In this document: positions 33,160 to 44,340 of the stretch, in pieces
How positions within the stretch are numbered: position 1 is the first letter of the stretch
Layout: the number at the start of each line of letters is the position of its first letter
NCBI GenBank assembly: GCA_038503035.1
Contig: JAVSML010024622.1
Coordinates: 1,229,097-1,293,096 of the forward strand
Direction: 5' to 3'
From: Crocodylus rhombifer
Taxonomy: Eukaryota; Chordata; Crocodylia; Crocodylidae
DNA: 64,000 nucleotides
Made by a program: the position numbers and the translations under genes
Notes under the pieces: model-generated
Databases searched by the model: none
The model's input: the letters and a program-made list of their open reading frames with translations, nothing else
What the model was told of the DNA's origin: nothing

Positions 33160-34391
33160 AATTGTTATGTATGTCCATACCCTATGTGTGGCGAATCTTT
33201 TTCTTTTTTTACTGTCTATTGTAACCATTGCCTTAAAGTGCACTTATCAAGGTGTTGAACATCAACTTTCAGTGTAGCTAATAGAAGTGGCAGTGCTCAT
33301 GGTTCCATGAGTGACTGGGCTGTCAGTATGTTGGGCAGCTGGGGAACTGTAGTCACTGTTTTCCTATTCCCTGCTACAATGATTTGATGCATTTGTAGTT
33401 CCTTTGCTGTCATCCACATGTTTGTCACCATAAAAAGATACACAAGCGTTTCCTAAACTGGCATAATGTGTTTCATAGCAACTGCTACATAACTAAATAC
33501 TAATCAATGTGCTCTGCTTGGAATCTGGTGTGGATTTTGATACAAAAGCAATTTTAGTATAGCTATTGAATATTTGACCCTTAGAATTAAGATTTTCTCT
33601 TCCCTGTGATTTCTTATACTCCATATTTTAGGGCAGACTTGAGTTTTTTAAATGAGACTGTCTGTCAAGGCCAGATGCTCTCTGTTTGCCACAACTGTGG
33701 GCATGTGAATGCATATAATGGGCGTGTACACCAGTCTTGCTGTTCCCTTGCTGTCTGCAATTTTCTGAGGAAAAAGAATAATGAAAAAAGTTCCTGGGTG
33801 GCTGCTGGAGAGTAGGGATGGGAACTTCCTATAACAAGTTCATTGATTTGAATTTAATCAGATCAGTAACTTTCAGTCACTACCATCTGATGACTTTGAG
33901 TAGCCTATATGAAATGCATTCTGTGATCTCAGTCCAGTTCCCCATGGACAAACTATGTTCATCTCCTCCTTGCCCTTTGGCCAAGAGATAGCTAACTGAG
34001 TTATGGTTTCACTCTCTAGGACATAGTTGACTGTTTTTGCCAGGTCCCTATTTTGTAGATAAACAGAATTCATTCAGAAGAACGATCAATCTGTCTCTCT
34101 CAAACTTCATTTTACAAGGCAAAATTGAAATCCAGTGTAGAAGAACCCTAACTTGAATGCTTGCTAGGCTTAAAACTATCCATATTGTGCAACTCATGTA
34201 TTAAGGATAATGTGTAGGTGCCCCTAAAATGGAATCTGTAATAGGACACTACAGAGTTAAGTAATTTGCAGGCATTATGAAAGCTATGTATTATTTAGTA
34301 TATGTTCAGCCAATGTTTACTATTAGGTATGTAAATATATACGTTCATTTTGAATGTGTAATTGATCTTTTTCTAAATGTCTTGTATTCAG
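33160..34391. other. Large intron, 3' end, nothing recognised
   Basis: Unique AT-rich sequence ending in the acceptor TTGTATTCAG of the alpha-F exon. Confidence 0.5.
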
Positions 34392-34474
34392 AGGTTGGAG
34401 CTATCCTGGAAGAGACAGAAGCTTGTGACTGGTGGAGTCTGGGTGCCATTCTGTTTGAACTCCTCACAGGGAAG
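34392..34474 (+). CDS. RPS6KC1: RPS6KC1 exon: alpha-F of the kinase C-lobe
   Basis: This 83-bp exon starts after the acceptor ATTCAG at 34391 and ends at AAG|GTAAGA (34474/34475). Joined to the split Glu codon of the preceding exon it gives [20 protein letters not shown] followed by FELLTGK. The DWWSLG motif is the alpha-F helix that anchors the hydrophobic spines of kinases. It sits more than 16 kb from the preceding exon, across a repeat-rich intron. Reading on past 34474 gives open sequence that is intron. Confidence 0.96.
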
Positions 34475-35224
34475 GTAAGAGATGGTGCAGTGTATAACCA
34501 GATAAGAGCTGGGTCCACAGTTGAGGTATCTATATTTCATCAATCAATTACTGTAAGTATTTACCACCCAATGAACAAAGTGGATTGAATCTCCTCTCCT
34601 CCTACTTTGTCTTCTCATATGAGGCCGTCTAATATAGTGTCTGAACTAATGCGGGCATATAGCACAATCCATTATTTTAAAAGTTAATGTATGTGGTTAA
34701 TATGCTTATATGATGATATTTGGCAAATAAACAGGTCAAAAGAAAAATACATTACTGCTTATCAGGAATGTTAAATGATATTCTAAAATAATTAGTATTT
34801 GGCCACATCCAATCAGTTGATTTATTGTATAGCTCTAGTAGTTTAGATTTGAACAAAATGTAGTTTATATGGTTCAAAAGGATTGTAACAGCGGAGAAGG
34901 CCATTGTAATGTAGCAGAAGTAGGTGAAAGATATGGCTACAAGCAGATTACGTAGAACTCATATAAAACCATGCTTCCAGGAAGAGTTCAAGTACCTTTT
35001 ATACACTCTTGCTTTATATTGAGGATATGGGAGATGTGTCTCTTTCTTTGTGGACTTTGAGTTGTTCACAAGGAATCTTCTAGTCCCAGAATCCACAACC
35101 CAGATAGAAGCTAACACTGTATTTAAAATTATAGTTCTTTAATGGGCACATACATTGTCATGTAATCAAGCATAACATAACAACATGAGGTGGGTTAAAA
35201 AGTGTTCCTGATTGATTGTTTCAG
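34475..35224. other. RPS6KC1: RPS6KC1 intron (750 bp)
   Basis: A GT..AG intron with donor GTAAGA and acceptor TTGTTTCAG. No repeat was recognised. Confidence 0.9.
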
Positions 35225-35320
35225 ACACTGGTTGAATGCCATCCAGCAGGAATAAGCACTCACACTTCTCTGAATGTACCAGATCACATATCAGAGGAGG
35301 CCAGATCACTCATTCAGCAG
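35225..35320 (+). CDS. RPS6KC1: RPS6KC1 exon: alpha-G/alpha-H of the kinase C-lobe
   Basis: This 96-bp, phase-0 exon lies between GTTTCAG (ending 35224) and CAG|GTAATT (35320/35321). It encodes 32 residues, TLVECHPAGISTHTSLNVP then DHISEEARSLIQQ. These match the vertebrate RPS6KC1 segment joining alpha-F to the final helices. It was too short and too interrupted to show as a long open frame, and was found by following the reading frame and splice sites from the preceding exon 750 bp upstream. Confidence 0.95.
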
Positions 35321-38300
35321 GTAATTTAGCTGAGAAATTATCCTATACATGTAAGCAAGCCTATATGTTCAAACATTTTTCTAACTAATGAAGTGGTAAA
35401 ATAAATATAACTACAGACAGCTGGTTGTTGTGATGTTGGTACCTGTCCTACCAGCACTAACGAATTTTGCATGAATGTATTGTTCTGGAATAATCTGTTT
35501 TTTTTTAAATGCCAAACACCTTATAAAAGATTAAGAATTGACTTCAAGGTGAGAACAGGTAAGCTAAAGTTGAGGTTTTTTTGAAATTCTCAGAGGTGTT
35601 GTGCAACTCTTGTAGGATTTTTTCTGTAAATGTTAAAAGAGGTTGTTTGGATGGATTTAATTCAGTCCAAAAAAGAGCGAAGCCATTTGACTCCACTTAA
35701 ACTGTAGCTTGCTGCTATATGTTAACCATTTCTTGTGACATTGCTATAACTGAGAATGTATCACTACGCTTCAAGAAAGGAGAGATATTCATGGCATTCT
35801 TCGTTAAGAATATAACTCCTGTTTTAAATAGTGAATAATCTGTTTTTTGCAACAGGTAGATATCTTTTCTTAGCATATCCTCTATTGAAGGATGGAAGCA
35901 GTGGGCTTGCTGGCATTGAAAACTTATAAATTTCCAGATGGATGTGTTATGTTTAACGTTTTCAGCAGAGAGAGGAAAGGTGGACAGTAGTTGCTGTGTT
36001 TAGTTTCTCTCCACATTTAGGTATTCATGACCGATAACATGAAATGCAGAAATATCTATTTATTCATGCATTGTGTAGAATTGCAGTTAATCCTATTTTC
36101 CTTCCTTTCCTCTACTACTTTAATTAATTTCCACCTTAACTTAGGACACTTACCCTAGAACTAATTTGATTCCATTTGTGGAAGGCGTTCTTGTGATTTG
36201 GACTTTGAATGAAGAACATTTGGGTAGGGATGTCACAAACACTGACCTCTCTCAGGCTTGGATTTGAACTGAGTTCTGAGAGAGGCAAGTGCTTAAAGAG
36301 ACCTGAGAAAGGGGAGTGGGAGAGCTTGATAAGCCAAAGAAATCAATGAAAAACTGGCTACTCTACATTTATTCTAGAAGAGGTTGTTTGTCAAGGAAGT
36401 GGACTATGTAAAGAACTCAAAGTCAGATTTAGATGTTAGATAAATCCAGCATACTTCATGCTGCAATATGCCACCAAATTGAGTGCTAGTGTAGCACCAA
36501 TGTGTGTAACATCACCCAAGTGTGTAACAGCTGAACAATATGCAATGAAGAAATGGCTTCTGTACACTCCTGTAGCTGTAAACTTATACATTGTCTAGTC
36601 CACTTCTTAGATTAGTCTCAGTTGTAAACTAAAGTATCATTTGGTCTACTTTTTAACTATTCCAACCAACAGGCTTCTTACCACTCACAGTTTGAGGTTG
36701 CAGACTGATAGTGTACTCCTTTGCTTTGAGGCAGCTGCCCAATTTTATTTCATATAGATAATAATGTCCTATGTGTACAGAAAGCAGCCACCACTATGTC
36801 TATTAGGAAGTGTGTCAGATCAGGTTAAGCCCTCAAGTGCTGTCTGGTAACTTGGCGGATAGAGGTTCAGCTGCATAGGTTAGTAAATCAAATTTTTGTT
36901 GTGTCACTGTCCAAGGAAACATTCATTGCTGAGGAAGCTTTGTCAGGAAAAGGAAGAAAGGGTCTTCTGGCATGGTTAGCAATTTGTCATTGTGACTTTC
37001 CTCTTCCACCCCCGCATAGGTTATGCAGGTCATAATATTACAAAATAACTTGCAGGGATCAGTGTTCAGCTACATGGAAGACAATGCTAAACTTTGTCTT
37101 GTGGCACATAGCTTCCACTGTAACTAACTTCTTCATCTAGCTAACTTTAAGTGTTTTTCACTAAAGAGAAAACAAAGATCTCTTTTAATTGTATTTTATA
37201 TCTTTTGCCAAAGGAATTAACTACATTTCTTTATTTTGCTTGGTATTTTGTACACAACCAAAGTTGTGTGTTGCTTCAAGATTTTGCCATCTATAAAGCA
37301 CAGAGCATGTTGAAATAGAAAACATAGGTACCTAGAGTTGTTGCTGATGCCACTTTCCAAGGTTAAAAGTTTTTGTCCTGGAATGCAAAACTTTAAAATT
37401 AAAAATTCTTCATGTACACTTTCTCAACTGCTATCGCTTATTCTATTTCAGCAGACGTCAGAATGCCAGTGATTGCAAGTGCATTTGCTGGCCAGTGTAA
37501 AACATCCAAGTAACACAGTTACTTGTACCAGTGACATTATTAGTTTAAACGGTAGAGCCAACAGTGCTGATTAAAATACATATGGGTATATATTCTTTTT
37601 TACTCTCAGGTCTACGTATTGGCATGCATTGAAATGAGAAGGCATACTACCTCATCATGACATCTAGGAGAAGAAGCTGTGTGATTGATTTTATGATCTG
37701 AAACATTCTAACCGAAAGGAAAAATAAATATTATTTAAACGCCCCTGCTCCCCTCCAAAAAAAATAAAAATAAAAAAACTCCACAAAAAACAAACATCTA
37801 AGACTAGAAAAATTTGGCTGGCTCTTTATTAGACTGTTTGCATGATTTCTTTTACAATCCCTTTAAAGAAACCAATCAGCATTAAACTCAGCAACTAAAG
37901 ATGCTAGACTTTCCTTCCACGTGAATTGAGCCTTTGTGAGTATGCTGTATGGTTTTTAGATTGACAGTAAAAAGCAAACAAGCTGCTTAATTTTAGCAAA
38001 TTTCCATTAAGGTATTGCACCAGTTTTCACCAAGATCTTGCTTTTACCAAGATCTTTATAAGACTTTAAAGATTGTGTAGAAAAGCTCTATAGAAGCACT
38101 TCAGAAAATAAAAGCTGTTTCTAGTACTGCAGTGACCTTCTCATGAAACTTCAAGCAGAGAACAGTTAAAGTCCATCATCTGTGGTATTACCTAACTGTG
38201 ATGGTAATGAAAGGGTGACTGTAGACTGAAGTCAACACACCCAGTTCTACAATGCCAGCTACGGTGTTGAGTCTGTCCTTTAAAATAAGGTTACAGCCTC

Positions 38301-38581
38301 TGGAGAATAGAAGTCTAAGCATGCAGTTTTCCAGAGGATTGTACGGTAGAATATGTAGTCTTAGCAGAATGTAAATGTATGCCTATGAAAAAAAGAAATA
38401 ATTCCCAAGAATGTATTCCCAAGAATGTATTCTGTCTGCTGGATCTTATAGATATTTATGTACTGTGCTTTGAGCTCTTGAAAAGTTGCCTATGTGATTG
38501 GGCAGTGATGTACCTAATTCTTAGATCTTTTTAAGCAATAGTCCTCATTCTTACTGATTTAAATTTTGTGGATCTTTTAAG
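35321..38581. other. RPS6KC1: RPS6KC1 last intron (3261 bp)
   Basis: Donor GTAATT, acceptor TTTTAAG. Apart from an A-rich tract at 37756-37777 and the 14-bp tandem duplication at 38401, nothing is recognisable. Confidence 0.85.
38401..38428. repeat. Tandem duplication of a 14-bp unit
   Basis: ATTCCCAAGAATGT occurs twice in direct succession, followed by a third partial ATTC. Confidence 0.95.
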
Positions 38582-38692
38582 CTTTTGCAGTTTAACCCTG
38601 TGGAGCGTCTTGGGGCTGGAGCAGCTGGTGCTGAAGACATCAAATCTCACCCTTTTTTTGCACCTGTAAATTGGGCAGATCTGGTGGGATGA
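38582..38692 (+). CDS. RPS6KC1: RPS6KC1 terminal coding exon with stop
   Basis: The last 37 codons, including TGA at 38690-38692, read LLQFNPVERLGAGAAGAEDI then KSHPFF and APVNWADLVG. NPxxRLGxG...DIKxHPFF is the standard end of an AGC-kinase C-lobe. The protein stops ten residues after HPFF, so the C-terminal hydrophobic motif of S6K and PKA-type kinases is absent. The start at 38582 uses the acceptor TTTTAAG (AG 38580-38581) because vertebrate orthologues carry LLQ here. A second in-frame acceptor, TTTTGCAG, ends at 38590 and would remove exactly those three residues. Confidence 0.95.
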   Translation, partial: LLQFNPVERLGAGAAGAEDIKSHPFFAPVNWADLVG

Positions 38693-38802
38693 AAGGAACT
38701 GGTCCTCTGAACATGCTCAGGTCTTCTCATGGACAAGTATCTCTGGCACAGAGGCACCCTGACTCGCTAGTCTAAGGACCACCAACTCACTTGGACCACA
38801 TG

Positions 38803-38808
38803 AATAAA
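38803..38808 (+). promoter_or_regulatory. Candidate proximal polyadenylation signal AATAAA
   Basis: An AATAAA hexamer about 110 bp after the RPS6KC1 stop. The downstream sequence is only weakly GT-rich, so this would be a weak proximal site giving a very short 3' UTR. Confidence 0.35.
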
Positions 38809-39456
38809 AGATACTGGAGTAGTCATGCCAAAAGCAAGCATTTCTAACACAAATCACTAACTGGACAGGGTGCTAGCTTATGCTTTATTGCAAGTGGCTG
38901 CTGTGTGAAACCCTTTCATCAAAGGTGCAGTCTATATTGAAAATTCTGGGTAGCACGTTTATAACTGACAATTTGTGAATTAAATAGGGCCAGGCACATG
39001 GTCTATGTGTTTTGTCTGCCGATGGAAGGGTATGTATACCAGCGGAAGGTAGGGTCTTTTATAGTGTCAGTAGGTTATTTCCCTATGCTAGAGGCAGCTC
39101 TGGGGAAAAAAGATCAAATTATTTATAAGTGGCATATGCTGAATGAAATACTAAAATGCTTCATGCACAACTTGACATGTAATACTAAAACTATGTATCC
39201 ATTACAAATTAGGAAAGCTGTTACATAATACCGTGGAATGTATCTTGAAAGTGGTTGCATATCATTTCAAATGGTGAAAAGAGCTTATAAAAAACAAACA
39301 ACCCTATCAGCGTTGTGCTTTGTTGGTTGGCAGTGAACTCTGGCTCCATAACGTTGAATAAGTTATGTGTTTGTCACTACAAAAAGGGAACTCTCTTGCT
39401 TAGCCAGATAAATATTACTTTAGTAATGTAATAAGGACCAAGAAAACAAGATGCTA

Positions 39457-39462
39457 AATAAA
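39457..39462 (+). promoter_or_regulatory. Candidate polyadenylation signal AATAAA
   Basis: An AATAAA hexamer about 765 bp after the stop, followed downstream by T-rich and TGTGTG-containing sequence. By context it is the better-looking signal of the four in this region. Confidence 0.4.
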
Positions 39463-40075
39463 TGTATGGATATGGAAATGAGGCTCTTCTCTCTTAATTG
39501 CAGTTACCAGTGTTTCACATAACAAACCTTTTATTTTCTCTGTGTGTTTTACTGATATCCACTCCCTCCTGCAGACCACCCTCTATTCATTCCCTTTTTC
39601 TAATGAATCCTCTGAATTTTTCTGGTTGTTTCTTGATGATTGCAAGAATGGCTACACAAGAATGGCTTGTATCACTCACTTGCTCTGTGTGTTAACGTAC
39701 TGTATGCTGGAAGCCCCACTTGTCACTCATTTGGGAAGTTTAACTCTAAGCAACTCCTGAAGATTGGCAATTGAAGGAAAGAAAATTATCTGACCTGTAT
39801 CGTAGTAGACTTGAGGAAGGGAAGTGGGAGAAGAGTCCTAAGAAATGCAGACACATAATCATCAATTTTTAAAAATTCTTGAAATATACACCGATTTCTG
39901 GTATTCCACTATGCCAGTCTGTGCTCCTGACATGCATGAATACAGTACGGTGGGATTTTCTTGTACAGATAATGTATTTGATTTTTTACTGTCCTCTTTT
40001 CTTTTCCCCCAGCTTTATCCGGAGACCAAAGGGCAAATTCTTTTGGTAAAGGGAGGTTTTAACAATGGTTACTTT

Positions 40076-40079
<4 letters not shown>

Positions 40080-40106
<27 letters not shown>
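40080..40106. repeat. 27-bp poly-A run
   Basis: Uninterrupted A-run in the candidate 3' UTR. No retroposed sequence was recognised directly before it, so a processed insertion is not shown. Confidence 0.9.
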
Positions 40107-40109
<3 letters not shown>

Positions 40110-40715
40110 TTACCCCATTTGTATTTTAGCAACCTGTTTTATGGGCACTCCCAGTAGTGCATCTGTCCTGTCTCCATCTGTTAGGTACTAGGTCTCTGTA
40201 TTAAAATAAAGTGGAAAAGGAAAATGCTTCACTTAAACAAAGGAAATCTGGAAACCTTTTTTTTCCCCTTTTAAATTATTCCACTCCCTCTTTTTTTTTT
40301 TTTTCCCTTTCTTGTGATCAGAATTCCAGCAGAGGGGCTACAACAACAGTGCAGGTTGTAACCAGGTCACCAGTATCATTGCCTATGGAGTGGTGTCCAG
40401 GATTACATCACTCTCAGAAATTGCATTTCAACCTACCACCCGTTGGCTTCATAACAGGAACTCCCTCAGGTGAGCCACAGGAACAACTTCCTGTGCCGAG
40501 CTGGTAGGAAATCTCTAATGCTCAGTCCAAGCTGCTGCAGAGTTTCCTTCCAGCAGTGCCCTAGCTGTGACTTTGGGGGGAAAGCTCATCGATCAAGTGA
40601 ATCCTCCCTTCCCTCAACCACCTGACTTGATCCCTTGGGTTCTTTCTGTAGGACGCCACCAGATAACTATTGTCAGTCTGCCGACCCATCCAAATACAGT
40701 AGTTTTGCCAATAAA

Positions 40716-41439
40716 CTAAAAACATTTTCATATTATCTTGACTTTTTAAATGTTGTCTTGTTCTAACCACTCAGGCTCAAGTGCCATTTGCAATCACGGG
40801 CAATACGGAATAGTATGCAAGCATAGCCCAGAGGAATCCATATTAAAAAAAGAAAGCATTAATTTAGAAGGGACCAAATAGCTACTTATTTTTTAGCGAA
40901 CAGCACTTACTTTCATGATTGACATGGAAATACTCATTCAAGGCAAATGTTAGGGCTTCAGCAATTTGACAGGGCAAAAATTTGATTAAGTGTAAGAAAG
41001 CTGTCACTTGGCAATACAACTTGCCCTTAATACTACACTAAGTTTTTTGCTCCCTAAAACTGATGTAATAGGCACTGTGATAGGAGAAGCTATGCCCCCC
41101 ACAACACCACTAGGATATGTAATCTGGAAATCTGTTCCTCACACATGGCCCGTTATCTTTTAATTGCTGAGCACCAACAACTCCAGTTGATGTCAACAAC
41201 TTCGGCAGGTGCTGAGTACCACTGAAATCTGGTGACTTGGACTTTCTGTGCTATGGGTGTTTTCTGATCAAAACCCTTTATCTTTTTGGCATGAGCTGAG
41301 AGGAAATCAGAAGGGATTGTGTTGCATGTCTATTCCCAAATGGATTTCCAAATTTTCTGGTGCTTCCCTAAACTTTCTGCTGCCAAGATTTCTTGTGCTG
41401 CACTTCTGTCAACCTGTTACACACATACAAACTGAAGAG
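40716..41439. other. Intergenic sequence after RPS6KC1, nothing recognised
   Basis: AT-rich sequence without exons or recognised repeats, between the last candidate polyadenylation signal and the first CR1. Confidence 0.5.
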
Positions 41440-41935
41440 CACCTGACCAAGCTGCAGCATTGCAGAAAAGGACCTGAGGGTTATGCAAGCTGACTGTGAG
41501 TCAACAGTGTAGTATTGTTGCAAAAATAGTTGATAGCATGCTGGCTTGTATTAGCAGGAGGCTTGCATGCAGGTAATAGGAAGTGATTCTTCCACTCTGT
41601 TCAACACTGAGGCCTCACTTAGAGCACTGCATCCAGTTTAAGTCACCCCACTTCAAGAAATTGGGAAGATTCCAGTGGAGAGGTCCAGAAAACTTGACTT
41701 GGAAGAACTGGGGTTATTCAGTCTGGGAAGAGAAGACCAAAAAGGGATTTGATAAATCTTTGAATGTGCAAAAGGTTGTTATAAAGAAGATGGCAATGAG
41801 CTATTCTTTTTCCACAGGGGGCAGGAAGCAGCAGTCTTAAATTGCACGAGGGGAGATTTAGATTGGCTATGAGGATGTCTTGCCAAAGACCTTGCCAGCC
41901 CAATTGTTCTGATTCTGATTCTGTGATCATTGAAA
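41440..41935 (+). mobile_element. CR1 LINE 3' fragment, diverged
   Basis: The translation includes EEHLTKLQHCRKGPEG and LRPHLEHCIQF, the spaced CR1 reverse transcriptase C-terminal blocks. The fragment ends with TTCTGATTCTGATTCTGTGA, the short tandem tail of CR1. Several frame changes. Confidence 0.75.
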
Positions 41936-42004
41936 CTTCATTTTGCCTTTTTTGTATGTTTCTAAATAAGTCAGTGGAGTGATGTGGCCAGCATGCTTTT
42001 GGCC

Positions 42005-42597
42005 CTTACTACAGGAAAGGCTGAAAGAACTAGGATTATTTAGTCCGGCGAAGAGAAGACTGAGAAGAGATTTGATAACCGTCTTCAAATAACTGAAGTG
42101 CAATTACAGAGAGGGGGCAGATGGACTTTTCTCTTCGGCTGTAGGGAAAGAGTAGGAGCAATGGCCTCAAGCTTCAGTAGGGGAAATTTAGGCTGGAGAT
42201 TAGGAGGAACTTCCTATGAGAGTGGTCAAGCATTGGAACAAGTTACCTAGAAAGTCTGTGGGATGTCCAGCCTTGGAATTTTTCAGTAGCAGGTTAGACA
42301 GACACTTGGCTGGGATGGTTCAGTCAGAAATGATCTTGCCTTGAGCAGGGGGTTGGATTAGATTGAGGTGGGCAATTATTTTGGGTGGAGGGCCGCTTAC
42401 TGAGTTTCAGCAAGTCATCAAGGGCCGTATGACAGGCAGCCCAGGGAAGATTAATACTAATTTTCTAAATTTTTTAGGTGCCCCACGGGCTTGATGGAAT
42501 GGTCTGGTGGGCCACATCCGGCCCCTGGGCTGCATTTTGCCCACCTCTGGATTAGATGATGTCATGAGGGCCCTTTCAGCCCTACTTTATTATGACC
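42005..42597 (+). mobile_element. CR1 LINE 3' end, split by a hAT MITE
   Basis: CR1 sequence runs through GAACTAGGATTATTTAGTCC, GGTCAAGCATTGGAACAAGT and TTGAGCAGGGGGTTGGATTA to 42363. It is interrupted for 186 bp and resumes at 42550 with GATTAGATGATGTCATGAGG, GCCCTTTCAGCCCTAC and a TTATTATGAC tail. Removing the insert and one target duplication restores the usual CR1 end GTTGGATTAGATGATG. The CR1 is therefore older than the MITE. Confidence 0.85.
42364..42549. mobile_element. Short hAT MITE (186 bp) with perfect 8-bp duplication
   Basis: The ends TGAGGTGGGCAATTATTTTG and GCATTTTGCCCACCTCTG are inverted repeats of the family seen at 20945. Both sides carry GATTAGAT (42356-42363 and 42550-42557), an exact 8-bp target duplication. 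Relative to the 20945 copy it lies in the opposite direction. Non-coding. Confidence 0.9.
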
Positions 42598-42852
42598 CTA
42601 CATTGTATACTTCCCTGTTCCTGTTCTATAGCCCTTCTATGTGGTGGCCAAGATTTTTTGCACAAACCTTCTCTTGTTATGTCACACCAGATTGCTATGG
42701 TATGACCTGGTTTAATTTTGATAGTTATTTAATTCAGGTGCACAGTGCTACAGGTATGCATGATACTTGACAATAAAGAGTAAGAATATAGCCCTTCCTT
42801 GAACAATTTACATCTTTAGCTGATCAGTTACTTGAAATACAGGTTACTCCAC

Positions 42853-43235
42853 AGCTTGGCAAACCCCGGCACATGTGCCAGAGCATGGCACACAAGGCCA
42901 TTTTGCTCAGCATGCCACAGGCAGCCCAGGCTCTGGGCAGCTGTGTCTGGACACGGAGCCCAGGCTGCTTGTAGAAAGTGGCCAGGAGGCTGCAAGCAGC
43001 CTGTACTTTGTGGTTGGCAGCAGCTGCCCAGAGCCCAGCCTGGCTGCAGCCAGGAGGCTGCACACAGCGGCACCAGACTCTGGAGCCTCAGCTGGGCTCT
43101 GTGGTGGCATTTGCTACATACGCACTGCTGGGTGGATGGTGAGGGAGGGGCCTGGGGCAGTGCAACCCTGGCCCCTTCCCCACTGTTCACATGGAGCTGG
43201 TGCTCTGGAGCCCAGTGCAGTTGTTTGCAGCCTGC
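42853..43235. mobile_element. Partial hAT-like element, left end
   Basis: CAGCTTGGCAAACCCCGGCA then CATGTGCCAGAGCATGGCAC resembles the left end of a GGCAAACC/GGCAC-type hAT element known from reptile genomes (from memory). A GC-rich interior follows until CR1 sequence begins. The right end was not found. The open frames on both strands are compositional. Confidence 0.4.
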
Positions 43236-43777
43236 TGACCACCTGCAGTACTGTGTCCAGTTTTGGGCACCGTACTTCAAGAAGGATATTGATAGACTTG
43301 AGCGGGTCCAGAGGAGGGCTACTCATATGGTTAGGGGCTTACAGGCAAGGCCGTATGAGGAGAGACTGAGGGACCTGGACATCTTGAGCCTCTGCAAGAG
43401 AAGGCTGAGAGGTGATCTTGTGGCTGCCTACAAATTAATTAGAGGGATGCAGCAAGGGATTGGAGATGCTCTGTTCACCAGGGCACCTCTTGGGGTAACA
43501 AGGAACAGTGGTCACAAACTGACAGACAGCAGATTTAGGCTAGATATCAGGAAAAAACTTCTTTACGGTAAGGGTGGCCAGAATTTGGAATGGGCTTCCA
43601 AGGGAGGTGGTGCTCTCCCCTACCTTGGGGGTCTTTAAGGGAAGGTTGGATAGGCATCTGGCTGGGGTCATGCGACCCCAGCGCTCTTTCCTGCCCAGGC
43701 AGGGGGTCAGACTCAATGATCTGTTGAGGTTCCTTCTGACCCTAGCATCTATGAATCATCTATGAATCTATGAATCA
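43236..43777 (+). mobile_element. CR1 LINE 3' end, well preserved, one frameshift
   Basis: This is the best-preserved CR1 in the window. The translation carries YCVQFWAPYFKKDIDRLERV, QRRATHMVRGLQ, RRLRGDLVAAYKLIRGMQQG, DALFTRAPLGVTRNSGHKL and SRFRLDIRKK. At the A6 run near 43553-43558 the frame shifts by one; the next block (VARIWNGLPREVVLSPTLGV, FKGRLDRHLAGVM) is in another frame, consistent with a one-base insertion in the A-run. The 3' non-coding part ends in repeated ATCTATGA units (about 43746-43777), the CR1 tail. It is 5'-truncated, with no upstream promoter or endonuclease domain. Confidence 0.92.
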
Positions 43778-43849
43778 TGTTCTCCGCTAGTATTACTTTG
43801 TTGAGTGACTTTGGAGCAGAAGTGACTTGAGGACAGAGATAAGCGCATG

Positions 43850-44340
43850 TGGGCTCAGTGGCTAGGGACAAAACTGGTATAAGTGATCATAAACCAGGTC
43901 AAATCTGTAACACAACAGAAGTTCAGTGCACATAAACCATTTTCTAAAAGGTTGAAACCTGTGTAAGATAAACTGGATGGACATAATATCAGACTTAACT
44001 GATTTAGGTTAAATCAGTTTATTGAACTTCTGTCCCAGATCCCCTCCAAATTTAAGTTAACTCTCAGTTCCCCAGGATCCCAGGATACTTTACACCTCCC
44101 TGTTTATACCTCCCTGCCTGACCCCCCTTTCAGGGTGGGTGAGCTAGCTTTGGACAGAGCTGTCTGCTCCAGCCGAGTAGGGAGATGTGCTCTAGCACCC
44201 CCAGGCTTCTTGCCTGGACCAGTGTATGGCATATGGCTGCATTTCTGGAATCGAGTGAAAGTCTGTTCAGTTGCTTATCAGTTCAGTCTATGCAGCTTAG
44301 ACTAACCTGCAAAGATTAAATCCATTCAGCCTTGGGCTTT
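43850..44340. mobile_element. AAACTGGTTTA-family DNA transposon, copy 2
   Basis: GGGACAAAACTGGTATAAGT, AACACAACAGAAGTTCAGTG, CACATAAACC and ATCAGACTTAACTGATTTAG match, in inverse orientation, the right arm of the element at 11771-12214. The far end GCAGCTTAGACTAACCTGCA matches the inverse of its left arm at about 9185-9220. The full length is about 490 bp. No target duplication was identified. Confidence 0.5.

Larger units (their letters stand above)
38693..40715 (+). other. RPS6KC1: RPS6KC1 3' untranslated region (extent uncertain)
   Basis: Non-coding sequence follows the stop codon. Canonical AATAAA hexamers lie at 38803, 39457, 40205 and 40710. The one at 39457 is followed within 100 bp by TG-rich sequence (TTTTCTCTGTGTGTTTTAC), the usual downstream context for cleavage. 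A run of 27 A lies at 40080-40106 and a T/C tract at 40290-40315. Which signal is used cannot be decided from sequence alone, so the end given is the last candidate signal. Confidence 0.5.

Noticed and set aside
34277..34588. 103-codon open frame as a separate gene
   Set aside because: Only 34392-34474 is conserved kinase sequence; the rest is intron read through on both sides of the exon.
42832..43638. 268-codon plus-strand open frame as one gene
   Set aside because: The first part is GC-rich transposon sequence and the second is the CR1 reverse transcriptase C-terminus; it is a chance fusion of two repeats.
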